A DNA stretch of 64,000 nt from Chloroflexota bacterium (GTDB lineage: Bacteria; Chloroflexota; Ktedonobacteria; Ktedonobacterales; Ktedonobacteraceae). This document shows positions 34,394 to 42,295 of the stretch, one piece after another. The notes under the pieces were generated by a model. The model searched no databases. It worked only from the letters and a program-made list of their open reading frames with translations, and was not told where the DNA came from. Location of the stretch: contig CADDYT010000008.1 of the NCBI GenBank assembly GCA_902810755.1, forward strand, positions 21,348 through 85,347, written 5' to 3'. Each line of letters opens with the position of its first letter. The first letter of the stretch is position 1. The position numbers and the translations under genes are program-made.

Positions 34394-35671
34394 CTATTGA
34401 CCCGTTTGCGGAACGGAAACATCGACCTCAAGCTCGTCGATGGCGGCGGCTTGATGACCGTTATTGCTGTGTCCATTGTGATGCCCGTTGCCATTGCCGC
34501 TGGCAGCTTCTTCGGCAGGGCGAATGACGGGCAGGGTGCGCAGCTTCGCGGATTTGCCGCCAGAATGCGCGCCGAGTTTAGAGGCGACGGTACCCCGGCC
34601 AACTTCCAGGGCGACGCTGGTCATCGTCGGCACGTGGCAGAGCATGTTGGTATACGATGCGTTGGCGAGCGGGCAATAGCACTCGCCGGCTTTGATGCTG
34701 CGCCGCATCTCCTCGGCTTTGACGGTATTCCAGGCGGAGGCAAAATCATAGTTATGCTCGCGCAGGTTGCCGACCGACTCTGCGCGGATGCAGCAGGTCC
34801 AGACATCGCCGTTGGGCGCGATCTGCGCGGAGGCGATACCGGCCAGGCAGGGGATGATCTGCCGCTTCTCTACCAGCGTGCGCTTGACGATATCATAGTA
34901 GCGGTCGCGGAACGCCTGTGTGATGCGCGAGACGCCATCGGTTTCTGCCTGGCGAATGCCCGCCTGCAACTTCTCAATGACGGGTTTGTACTTCTCCAGC
35001 GGCGGCGTGATACCCATGCCGACGGTATCGAGTTCGACGCGCTCCTCGGCAATCTCGCTGATGAACTGGTCGGGCTTGAGTTCGCCGGTGACAAAGGCGT
35101 AGATTTCATCGAAATCGTCGACGTTGAAGTTGGAGATGACGGTGTGGACACCCAGAGTGAAGTTCTTGTAGCGACCCTTGAGCGCCTTCAGCCCGGCGTA
35201 GGTGCGCATGGCGCGCTCGAAGTTGCCGCGCACGCCGCGCACGATGTCATGTTTGATGCCCACGCCGTCCAGCGAGAGGTTGATAATGACCTCTGAACCC
35301 GGCGCGGCCTGCAACACTTGCTCCACGCGCCCCGGAATGATCTTATCCTGAATGCCGTTGGTGGGGATATTGATGATGCCGGGTCGGCAGTGGCGATAGG
35401 CCAGCCCGACCATCTCCGGCAGGTCTTTGCGCAGCGTCGGCTCGCCGCCGCTGAAGGTAAACCAGTACGGGGCGCGACCGATCGAGGCAAAGGTCTTATC
35501 GTATTCTTCTAGCGTAAAATCATCGTTGGGCCGCTGCCAGACATTGCAGGTTTTACAACGAGAGTTACAGCGATAGCTTACGCTGATAGTGAGATTAAGC
35601 GGCAGGGCAAGCGGCTTACCAAGTATATAAGACGCCTGCATTTTTGGAATCTGCGGTAAAACTTCAAGCAT
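34394..35671 (-). CDS. radical SAM protein with SPASM-like cysteines
   Basis: A 425-residue radical SAM enzyme. The 4Fe-4S/SAM motif CxxxCxxC is in YRCNSRCKTCNVW, followed by FSGGEPTLRKDLPE (SAM-binding GGE) and NLSLDGVG. A second cysteine group lies at residues about 285-345 (IIPCLAG, VWTCCIR, GECYCPLANA), which would bind an auxiliary cluster as in SPASM/Twitch enzymes. The C-terminus is a low-complexity Gly/Asn/His tail (GNGNGHHNGHSNNGHQ). Members modify peptides, act in cofactor synthesis or process nucleotides; no precursor peptide gene is evident next to it. ATG 35671 has GGGAGGA about 8 bases upstream. Confidence 0.85.
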   Translation of the reverse strand: MLEVLPQIPKMQASYILGKPLALPLNLTISVSYRCNSRCKTCNVWQRPNDDFTLEEYDKTFASIGRAPYWFTFSGGEPTLRKDLPEMVGLAYRHCRPGIINIPTNGIQDKIIPGRVEQVLQAAPGSEVIINLSLDGVGIKHDIVRGVRGNFERAMRTYAGLKALKGRYKNFTLGVHTVISNFNVDDFDEIYAFVTGELKPDQFISEIAEERVELDTVGMGITPPLEKYKPVIEKLQAGIRQAETDGVSRITQAFRDRYYDIVKRTLVEKRQIIPCLAGIASAQIAPNGDVWTCCIRAESVGNLREHNYDFASAWNTVKAEEMRRSIKAGECYCPLANASYTNMLCHVPTMTSVALEVGRGTVASKLGAHSGGKSAKLRTLPVIRPAEEAASGNGNGHHNGHSNNGHQAAAIDELEVDVSVPQTGQ

Positions 35672-35969
35672 GTCTGGTTCCTCCCTTACGACCGGACAAT
35701 ACAATGAGAAATAGCTTCACGTTCTCTCTATCTTCCTTTTTTCGGCTAAGAGATAGTTTTTCTCAAGGGCAATCTTTTGCTTCTACTCTCCTAAACGGTT
35801 GAGCAGAAGGCCAGCAACAGAGAGGATAGAAAAGTACCAATGTACTATGCATTTTTGATGAGCTTAAAGAGCGATCCCGGGCCAAAGTGTGAGCCAGGCC
35901 AGGGTAAAAGAGGGTGCCAGGGCGGAGCGGGCCTCCGTGCTGGCACCCTCTTCACTGTCTGGAGACATG
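35672..35969. other. intergenic region, about 300 bp
   Basis: It holds the promoter region of the radical SAM gene and the terminator of the osmC gene. I see no further gene. Confidence 0.3.
35908..35952. terminator. hairpin terminator after osmC
   Basis: Perfect 13-bp arms, 35908-35920 and 35940-35952, around a 19-base GC-rich loop, 17 bp downstream of the osmC stop on the minus strand. Confidence 0.65.
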
Positions 35970-36419
35970 CTACTGCGCGAGGTGGGCGTTGAGGTGGATA
36001 TTGACGTTGTTGCGAATGGCGTTGGTGACGGGGCAGCCCTGCTCCGCCTGTCTGGCCAGTTGTTCAAATTTCGTCTCGTCCAGCCCCGGCACATTCCCGG
36101 TGACGTTGATTTCCATATCGCTGACCTTGTAGCCGCCCGCAGGCTGGGGGGCAAAGGTGCAGGTGGTGTTGACGGTCAGGCTCTGGGCGGGCGTGCCGTT
36201 CTGGGCCAGGGCGTGCGCGAAGGCCATCGCATAGCACCCGGCCTGCGCCCCCGCCAGCAGCTCCTCCGGGCTGGTCAATCCGCCTGGCGCCTCTGTGCGC
36301 GCAGCCCAGCTCAACTTTTGCTCGCTAATGGCGCCACTACCAAAACTGACGGTACCGCTCCCCTGCGGCAGATTCCCCTGCCAGTGGGCCGTCGCATGAC
36401 GTTCCGCTTTCGCAGCCAT
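35970..36419 (-). CDS. osmC: OsmC/Ohr family peroxidase
   Basis: A 149-residue hydroperoxide reductase. The two active cysteines are in LAGAQAGCYAMAF and EQGCPVTNAI, the spacing of OsmC rather than Ohr. It is about the usual length (140-150). Such enzymes detoxify organic hydroperoxides with lipoylated or thioredoxin partners and are often induced by osmotic or oxidative stress. GGAGG lies about nine bases before ATG 36419. It stands alone between the radical SAM gene and the carotenoid operon, and could help protect carotenoid- or lipid-rich membranes. Confidence 0.92.
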   Translation of the reverse strand: MAAKAERHATAHWQGNLPQGSGTVSFGSGAISEQKLSWAARTEAPGGLTSPEELLAGAQAGCYAMAFAHALAQNGTPAQSLTVNTTCTFAPQPAGGYKVSDMEINVTGNVPGLDETKFEQLARQAEQGCPVTNAIRNNVNIHLNAHLAQ

Positions 36420-36584
36420 AAATACCTTCCTCCTTTTTCAAGTCAGAACACTGTTGCCAATGGATAGACTGGCGTATCTTCGCGTAAGAAACCGGCGAGG
36501 TGAGACGGTGGAAAGCCGAATAGCCTCAGCCGGGGATGCGCTCCACCCACAAAAGAGTATAACAGGTATTTTTCTCAGGCGCCA

Positions 36585-38129
36585 CTAAGATGGTATTCGC
36601 GCCAGATCATGCATGACCAGGCGGCTGGTGATGGCTGCCGAGAGCAGTACGCCGGGGATGCCGGCGCCGGGATGGGTTCCTGCACCGACGAAGTAGAGTT
36701 TGTCGATGCTATCGGCACGATTATGCGGTCGGAAGCAGGCAGACTGGAAGAGGGTTGGCTCGATGGAAAACGCTGCCCCCAGATGGCTGCGCAACTCGGA
36801 AGCAAAATCGAGCGGCGTGAAGCTGTGTTCGCTCACAATACTCGCTTCCAGCCCTTGCAGGCCACCCTCCTGTTCAAGGAAGCGGATAATGCGGTCGCGG
36901 AACGCGGGCGTTTCGCGCGTCCAGTCAACGCCATGCGCAAGGTTGGGAACGGGGGCAAGCACGTACAGACTTTCGCCGCCCGCCGGAGCCATCGATGGGT
37001 CGGTCCTGGTGGGGGCGTGCAGGTAGAGCGCCAGGTCGCGCGGCAGCCCCTGACCGTCGAAGATTTCAGAAATCAGTTCCTTATAGCGGTCGGGCATAAA
37101 GATCGTATGATGGCGCAGTTGCGGATATTGCCGCTTGAGTCCCAGGTAGAGCATGAAGCAGCTCATGGAGTAGCGGTAGCGTTTCATGCGGGCCGCCTCC
37201 GGCTGAGAGCGGTACGGCTCCGGCAGCAGCGTGAGCAGGGTAGAGGCAACATCGCTGTTGGCGATTACGGCTTCTGCCGCCAGCGTGGTGCCGTCCGCCA
37301 GTCGCACGCCCGCCGCCCGACGTTCTTTGAGGAGCAATTGCTCGACAGGCACGCCGCAGCGCACTTCACCGCCTGCCGCCCGGAACAGACGCTCCATCGC
37401 CTCCACCAGGGTGTACATACCGCCCATGATGAAATGCACGCCACCCAGCCGTTCCAGGTAAGGCACGATGCTATAGATGGCGCTGGCGCGAAAGGGATTG
37501 CCGCCGATGAAGAGCGGGTGAAACGAGAAAACCATACGCAGGTATGGATGGCGAAAGTAGCGCGCGACAAAGGCATAGACGCTGCGCTGCGCCCTCAGCC
37601 GTATGAGTTCGGGCGCGACGCGCAGGAAGGAGCCGGTGGTGAGAAAAGGTTGCGCCGCCAGATCGGCGAAGGCGCGCTCGTAGATGCGCTGCGTATCGGC
37701 CAGAAAAGCGCGATAGGCGGCGACATCACGCGGCTCGAATTTCGCGATCTCCGCCTCATCCCCGGCGGCGTTGCCGTGATAATCGAACCAGCGACCGTCG
37801 CGAAAGTAGATGCGATAAAACGGGTGCAGCGGCACGAGCGGTACGTCATCCTTCAGGCTGCGCCCGGCGCTGGCCCAGAGGTCTTCCAGCAGATGCGGCG
37901 CGGTCAACAGCGTCGGCCCCATGTCGAAGGTGAAACCGTTGTCTTTGAGTTGATAGGCGCGACCCCCCAGGCGTTCGCGCGCTTCCACCAGCGTGACAGC
38001 ATGCCCGGCTGCCTGCAAACGAATGGCGGTCGCCAGCCCGCCGAAGCCACCGCCGATCACAATGACCCGCTTCTGGCTCGAAGCGGGGGCGGATGTGGTA
38101 ACGATGTTATCGGTATGTATCTGCGTCAT
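36585..38129 (-). CDS. crtI: phytoene desaturase-family carotenoid enzyme
   Basis: FAD-dependent desaturase/isomerase of 514 residues, the normal CrtI length. The dinucleotide-binding motif VIVIGGGFGGLATAIRLQAAG is near the N-terminus, here starting at about residue 22, with the ERLGGRAYQ loop behind it. The C-terminal flavin contact YFVGAGTHPGAGIPG is complete. It would introduce double bases' worth of conjugation into phytoene to give zeta-carotene/lycopene-type products; CrtN, CrtO or CrtD-like 3,4-desaturase activity is also possible. It is the last gene of the carotenoid operon; its ATG overlaps the stop of the preceding gene as ATGA, indicating translational coupling. A 130-bp gap to osmC follows. 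Confidence 0.88.
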   Translation of the reverse strand: MTQIHTDNIVTTSAPASSQKRVIVIGGGFGGLATAIRLQAAGHAVTLVEARERLGGRAYQLKDNGFTFDMGPTLLTAPHLLEDLWASAGRSLKDDVPLVPLHPFYRIYFRDGRWFDYHGNAAGDEAEIAKFEPRDVAAYRAFLADTQRIYERAFADLAAQPFLTTGSFLRVAPELIRLRAQRSVYAFVARYFRHPYLRMVFSFHPLFIGGNPFRASAIYSIVPYLERLGGVHFIMGGMYTLVEAMERLFRAAGGEVRCGVPVEQLLLKERRAAGVRLADGTTLAAEAVIANSDVASTLLTLLPEPYRSQPEAARMKRYRYSMSCFMLYLGLKRQYPQLRHHTIFMPDRYKELISEIFDGQGLPRDLALYLHAPTRTDPSMAPAGGESLYVLAPVPNLAHGVDWTRETPAFRDRIIRFLEQEGGLQGLEASIVSEHSFTPLDFASELRSHLGAAFSIEPTLFQSACFRPHNRADSIDKLYFVGAGTHPGAGIPGVLLSAAITSRLVMHDLARIPS

Positions 38130-39718
38130 GAATGAAGAACCTCCTGAGTAGCGCCGGGTACAGGCGCGTCAACCAGAGCGGAGAGGGCGCGTACCTGCGC
38201 TTCCAGCGCCTGTACCGTCTCTGCTGTACTGCTGTAATCGCGGCGGAAGAGCGGGGGGCCAAAGCGCAGCGTGACCTGCCACTCTCCGTCCCGGAGATAG
38301 GTCAAACCCGCCGGGACGAGGGCGACGCCGGTGCGGCCATCTTTCTCAGCCAGCTCTACCAGCTTTGCGAAGCCGGGCCGGAAGGGAAGGAAGGCCTCGT
38401 CGTCCTTTTTCGGCGAGGTCTCCGGGTCGATGTTGGGATATGCCTCTGGAAAGACGACGAGAACCTCGCCGTTGCGCAGCAGGCGTATTGCGTCAGTGAC
38501 TGCCCGCCGTAGATAGCGTCTGAACTCGCCGCGTGAATAAACGCTGCCCTTTGCCGCCTCCGTTCCCGCGCCGAGCCGCTCAAGGCGCAGCAAGGCGGGC
38601 CACTCAACGGCTGCGCAGGCCCATTCCATCACCGGACGCTGCCAGCGTTTCCTGATCCAGTCCAGGGCGACGAGGATGTGCAGGCGGCGCGGGACGGCGT
38701 GCAGCAGGACGCAGCCGTCATAGAGGTGGTGAAAGTGGCGCGCTACGATCATTACCGGCCCGCAGGTCGGTACGTGTTCCAGCCCTTCGACGACAAGCTG
38801 CACCCTGCCCCGGCTGAGCGCGTTGCTGGCTGTGGAGATGCTGAACCACGAGATGCGCTTCACGATCGAATCGTTGCCTGCTCGCGCGGCCTGCTTTGTG
38901 TCGGCAGGCTTTAAGAAGAGAACCAGCGAGGCGGGCAAGAGGCCGAAGAGGATGGCGATGAGGACGGGCGGCCACAGACCGGCGCTCAGGTTCAGGGCAA
39001 TGGCGAAGCCGGTATTTGCCGCGTACATGCCGAAAAGGAACCAGGGCGCGAGACGCCGGACATCCAGGTTTGCGCCCCAGAGCAGGCGGCTGATGCCCAT
39101 GTAGACCAGGCCGGTCAGCGACCAGCCGACGAGATTGCTGATGGGCATGCCAAAGTAGGGGCCGCTCTGGTACCAGAGCCAGAAATGGATGGGCAGGCGC
39201 TGGCTGGCCATTGCCGGGTCCAGGGAGAGATCCCAGGCCGTCAAAAAGTAGACGCCCAGCGCCAGCGACCAGGCCGAACGATGGCGCCAGCGAAGATGGG
39301 CGACGATGACGCTTGCCAGCATGAACGAGACAAAGCCCATGTAGAACCAGGAGAGCGGGATAGAATAGGGTACCAGGTCGGCAATTTTGAAGCCGAGAAA
39401 ATCCGTATAGGCATATGGCCCGAACGGAATGCCCGTACTGGTTCCCAGTAACTCCATGCCTAGAGGTATGGTAGTCGCCACTACGAAGAAGATGAGCGTT
39501 TTGCGCGCGCCCACGAAGAGCAGGCCAAAGAGCAGGACGGCAGCGGCGCCGAAAAGGATGTGCAGCGATCCGGCATAGTGAATGCCGAAATTGAAGACTT
39601 CGACCGCGAAAGGACTCTTATCCCACAGTTCGGGATGCGGCAGCGCGATCAAGAGGCCACCGAGGCCAAAGAGCAGGGCTGCCAGGTGACAGGAGAAGAG
39701 GATTTTTACTGTTCTCAT
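38126..39718 (-). CDS. CruF-like carotenoid hydratase fused to a PlsC-type acyltransferase
   Basis: A two-domain protein of 530 residues. Residues 1-270 are hydrophobic with about eight membrane segments and match the CruF/DUF422 type (LGMELLGTSTGIPFGPYAYTD; LTAWDLSLDPAM), known as gamma-carotene 1'-hydratase. Residues about 285-530 resemble a glycerolipid-type acyltransferase: ARHFHHLYDG corresponds to the H-x4-D region, and VVFPEAYPNID plus ALVPAGLTY to the later motifs. In green bacteria the hydroxylation (CruF), glycosylation (CruC) and acylation (CruD) steps are separate proteins. Here the first and last appear joined. It overlaps both neighbours by ATGA. The acyl acceptor is inferred, not shown. 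Confidence 0.8.
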   Translation of the reverse strand: MRTVKILFSCHLAALLFGLGGLLIALPHPELWDKSPFAVEVFNFGIHYAGSLHILFGAAAVLLFGLLFVGARKTLIFFVVATTIPLGMELLGTSTGIPFGPYAYTDFLGFKIADLVPYSIPLSWFYMGFVSFMLASVIVAHLRWRHRSAWSLALGVYFLTAWDLSLDPAMASQRLPIHFWLWYQSGPYFGMPISNLVGWSLTGLVYMGISRLLWGANLDVRRLAPWFLFGMYAANTGFAIALNLSAGLWPPVLIAILFGLLPASLVLFLKPADTKQAARAGNDSIVKRISWFSISTASNALSRGRVQLVVEGLEHVPTCGPVMIVARHFHHLYDGCVLLHAVPRRLHILVALDWIRKRWQRPVMEWACAAVEWPALLRLERLGAGTEAAKGSVYSRGEFRRYLRRAVTDAIRLLRNGEVLVVFPEAYPNIDPETSPKKDDEAFLPFRPGFAKLVELAEKDGRTGVALVPAGLTYLRDGEWQVTLRFGPPLFRRDYSSTAETVQALEAQVRALSALVDAPVPGATQEVLHS

Positions 39719-40860
39719 TGCGAACCTCCACGAACGAGAATGCGCCCACGCCAGACATGGCGCCGTTGCAGCGCGCTCTTTCCCAGCTGGAGAGCGACCG
39801 GCAGATCACAGAGCGGCGAGAGCCAGTAGGACCAGGGACGGCGGCGATAGGCGCGCGCCGTGCCGCAGAGGACGCCGAGACGTACAGCCAGCAGCACGCC
39901 GTTGAGCCTGAAAAACCAGTTCTGCCGCTTCCTCAGCAACCAGAGGACGAGCAGGAGCGGCAGCGGCAGCGCCTGCACCAGCAGCACTTCGAGCCAGCCG
40001 AGCAGGGTGTTGAGGCCAGAGAAGTGGTCGCGCATTGGCAGCGAGCGGCTCCAGTTCCGCCAGGCGTCGCGCCAGCCGACATACATTTTGACACTCACCA
40101 GCTCGCCCGCCTCGTAGAAGCCAACGGGGTAGCCGCGAGCCACCAGCGTGCGCGCCATGGTGACATCTTCACAGATGGAGTTGTAGGCCGCCTGAAAGCC
40201 GCCGCAAGCTTCCAGCGGCTCGCGCCTGAACAGGAAGCACTGCCCGTTGGCCTGCACCGCATTGACCTGCGCATAGCTCTTGCCCGGTATGCCGAAGCGG
40301 TAGACGAGCGTTGTCAGCAGGGAGGGATGCAGCAATGCTTCCGCGACCGTGTCTATCTCCTGCAGGGTAGCGATGCTCAGAGCGACCAGGCCTGCGCATT
40401 TTGCGCGGCCCAGCAGGGAGCGCGCGAGCAGAGGGGCGGGGCGCACATCGGCATCGATGGTGAGTATCCAGCATGAGGAGGCGGAGCGCAGTCCTACCTG
40501 TAAGCCCCAGGCTTTGCCGTTCCAGTTTGCCGGAATGGGGCCGGTCTCCACCAGGCGCACGCGCGGGTCGCGCTGCGTGTACAGAGAGACCAGTTGCTGC
40601 GTCCCATCGTCTGAACCGCCATCCACTACGACGATTTCGGCCACCTCCGGCCCCTGAGCGATCAGCCCCTGCAAGCAGGGAGCAAGACGCTGGCGCTCGT
40701 TGAGTACCGGTACGATTACAGATACCTGCTCTCCGCTCGCGTGCCGCGCCTCTTCAGCCGTGATGCGCGCTCCACCGGCGCTGCGCAGCAGACGCCAGAC
40801 GACGCGCGACGCCAGCAACGTCTGCGCGCACAGCAGCGGAGCCAGCAAAAGGGTCGGCAT
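39715..40860 (-). CDS. family 2 glycosyltransferase, CruC-like, carotenoid operon
   Basis: Membrane GT2 enzyme of 381 residues. The N-terminal helix is followed by VSVIVPVLNERQRL, VVVDGGSDDGT, WILTIDADVRP (the DxD metal site) and EDVTMARTL with the later WRNWSRSLPMRD (Q/RxxRW-like) motif. Two to three membrane helices end the protein. Its position between phytoene synthase and the CruF-acyltransferase fusion suggests that it glycosylates a hydroxylated carotenoid, as CruC does; hopanoid-type HpnB-like glycosyltransferases are the main alternative. ATG 40860 starts one base after the crtB stop (TGA-C-ATG), so reinitiation is likely. Confidence 0.82.
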   Translation of the reverse strand: MPTLLLAPLLCAQTLLASRVVWRLLRSAGGARITAEEARHASGEQVSVIVPVLNERQRLAPCLQGLIAQGPEVAEIVVVDGGSDDGTQQLVSLYTQRDPRVRLVETGPIPANWNGKAWGLQVGLRSASSCWILTIDADVRPAPLLARSLLGRAKCAGLVALSIATLQEIDTVAEALLHPSLLTTLVYRFGIPGKSYAQVNAVQANGQCFLFRREPLEACGGFQAAYNSICEDVTMARTLVARGYPVGFYEAGELVSVKMYVGWRDAWRNWSRSLPMRDHFSGLNTLLGWLEVLLVQALPLPLLLVLWLLRKRQNWFFRLNGVLLAVRLGVLCGTARAYRRRPWSYWLSPLCDLPVALQLGKSALQRRHVWRGRILVRGGSQ

Positions 40861-40861
40861 G

Positions 40862-41890
40862 TCAGTCTTCTTCAAGCCACGCCTCCTTTTCTGAGGAGAC
40901 CTCTGCCTCACCATAATGCCAGAGCCGGGCGAGCATAAAGGCGATGGCGGCTTCACGCAACTTCTCGGGGAAACTGGTTGCCGCCCGCGAACGCAGAACG
41001 TCGTATTGCTGATGCTCGATGGCCGTCAGAATACGGCGATACAGCCGACCCGCGATGAGAATGGGCAGGCGGCTTCTGCGAGGCAGCAGCCAGATGCCCG
41101 ACATGCCACTCATGTAGTAGCGATGCGCGCGCGCGATCTGGTAGCGCATCAAGGCCCGAAAGCGTTCATCTGGCCCGCGCTGCCCGCGGTAGAGCTGGAT
41201 GAGATGGTCGCGCGAACTGCCGAAACGAGTCAGTTCCTCCTGCGGCAGGTAGAGGCGCCCGCAGGCAAGATCACCGCCGACATCGCGCAAAATATTGGTT
41301 AATTGCATGGCGATTCCCAGGTTTTGCGCGGCGAGGAGCGCCTGCCGCGAGGTAGCGCCCAGCACATGGGCCATCGCCAGCCCCACCGTTCCCGCAACGC
41401 AATAGCAATAATGATGGAGTTCCTGAAAATCGCGCATCTCTCGCGGTTCCAGATCGCCGCTGAGGCCATCGAGAAAATCGGAGAAGATAGCTACAGAGAT
41501 GGGGCATTCGGCCAGCAGGGCGGCCAGGTGCGTTCCCAGAGGTTCGCGCGGCGCGGGAAAAGGATAACCCGCTCCAAACCAGCCTTTCCATGCCGCCAGT
41601 TCGTCACGGATATCCTCGACGCTACGCCCCTGCGGCGGCTTATCGACGAGATCATCCAGAATGCGGAAAAAGGCATAGAGGACGATCACCTGTCGGCGCT
41701 GCGGCGGCGGGAGAAAACGCGCCGCAAAGTGAAATGTGCGCCCATGCGTTGCCAGCAGTGTCTCTTCTGATTCTGATTCTGAATCGTTCCCGCTGGGAAG
41801 CAGGTAGCGTGCGGGAAGCCCCGTTTTGCTGTGTTTCCCCACCCGCCCCGTATTTTTTCTATCCTCGTTCTCTATCTCTACGATGCTCAT
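40862..41890 (-). CDS. crtB: phytoene/squalene synthase family enzyme
   Basis: Prenyl-diphosphate condensing enzyme of 342 residues. The first Asp-rich motif is AFFRILDDLVDKP (Asp79/Asp80/Asp83) and the second is TNILRDVGGDLACGRLYLP, the pair that binds diphosphate-Mg2+. In this operon it most likely joins two geranylgeranyl diphosphates to phytoene. It is the first gene of the carotenoid operon. The start is uncertain: ATG 41890 is the first ATG near the conserved part but has only a weak ribosome-binding site; the frame stays open to about 42070. Confidence 0.9.
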   Translation of the reverse strand: MSIVEIENEDRKNTGRVGKHSKTGLPARYLLPSGNDSESESEETLLATHGRTFHFAARFLPPPQRRQVIVLYAFFRILDDLVDKPPQGRSVEDIRDELAAWKGWFGAGYPFPAPREPLGTHLAALLAECPISVAIFSDFLDGLSGDLEPREMRDFQELHHYCYCVAGTVGLAMAHVLGATSRQALLAAQNLGIAMQLTNILRDVGGDLACGRLYLPQEELTRFGSSRDHLIQLYRGQRGPDERFRALMRYQIARAHRYYMSGMSGIWLLPRRSRLPILIAGRLYRRILTAIEHQQYDVLRSRAATSFPEKLREAAIAFMLARLWHYGEAEVSSEKEAWLEED

Positions 41891-42295
41891 ACTGCCACGT
41901 GCGTCTCTTTCTGCTCGATGTATTGCTTCAAGGACCTCTATGAACCTTGCGGGCAATCCTGCCTCATTTATCAAGGTTCGCCAAGCCCTTCTCTCTAAGA
42001 GATGCAAGATCAGAACAGAATGGGTGCATTTCTGGCAAGAACTCGCCGACATCAATCTGGCGACATGCATCCTATGGAATACGTCAGGGGCAACCAGAAA
42101 GGAGACAGCAGGATGCCAGACAGAACCAGAGGTGTCTGCAAGCTATGAGCATGGGGAGAGGAGAGACGGGAACCAGGGCGACGGCCAGCGTCTCCCCTAC
42201 CCTCTGCTCTGCTGGTGTACCCCCTGGGGTTGATTGAGCGCGATCACGATAGCATCCGTTGGAATGGGGGCTGGCCTGGTTCGCCCCCATCGGCT
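41891..42295. other. intergenic region, about 400 bp, upstream of the carotenoid operon
   Basis: It should carry the operon promoter. A hairpin (41942-41949 with 41972-41979, GAACCTTG/CAAGGTTC) would lie in the leader of crtB if transcription starts further up. The permease terminator is at the distal end. I recognise no B12 or other riboswitch here. Confidence 0.35.
42264..42290. terminator. hairpin after the permease gene
   Basis: Perfect 8-bp arms ATGGGGGC (42264-42271) and GCCCCCAT (42283-42290) around an 11-base loop, just past the minus-strand stop of the permease. Confidence 0.45.

Noticed and set aside
36609..38135. 508-codon plus-strand open frame opposite crtI
   Set aside because: It is antisense to an unmistakable CrtI protein; its composition is Arg/Gln/His-rich without any motif.
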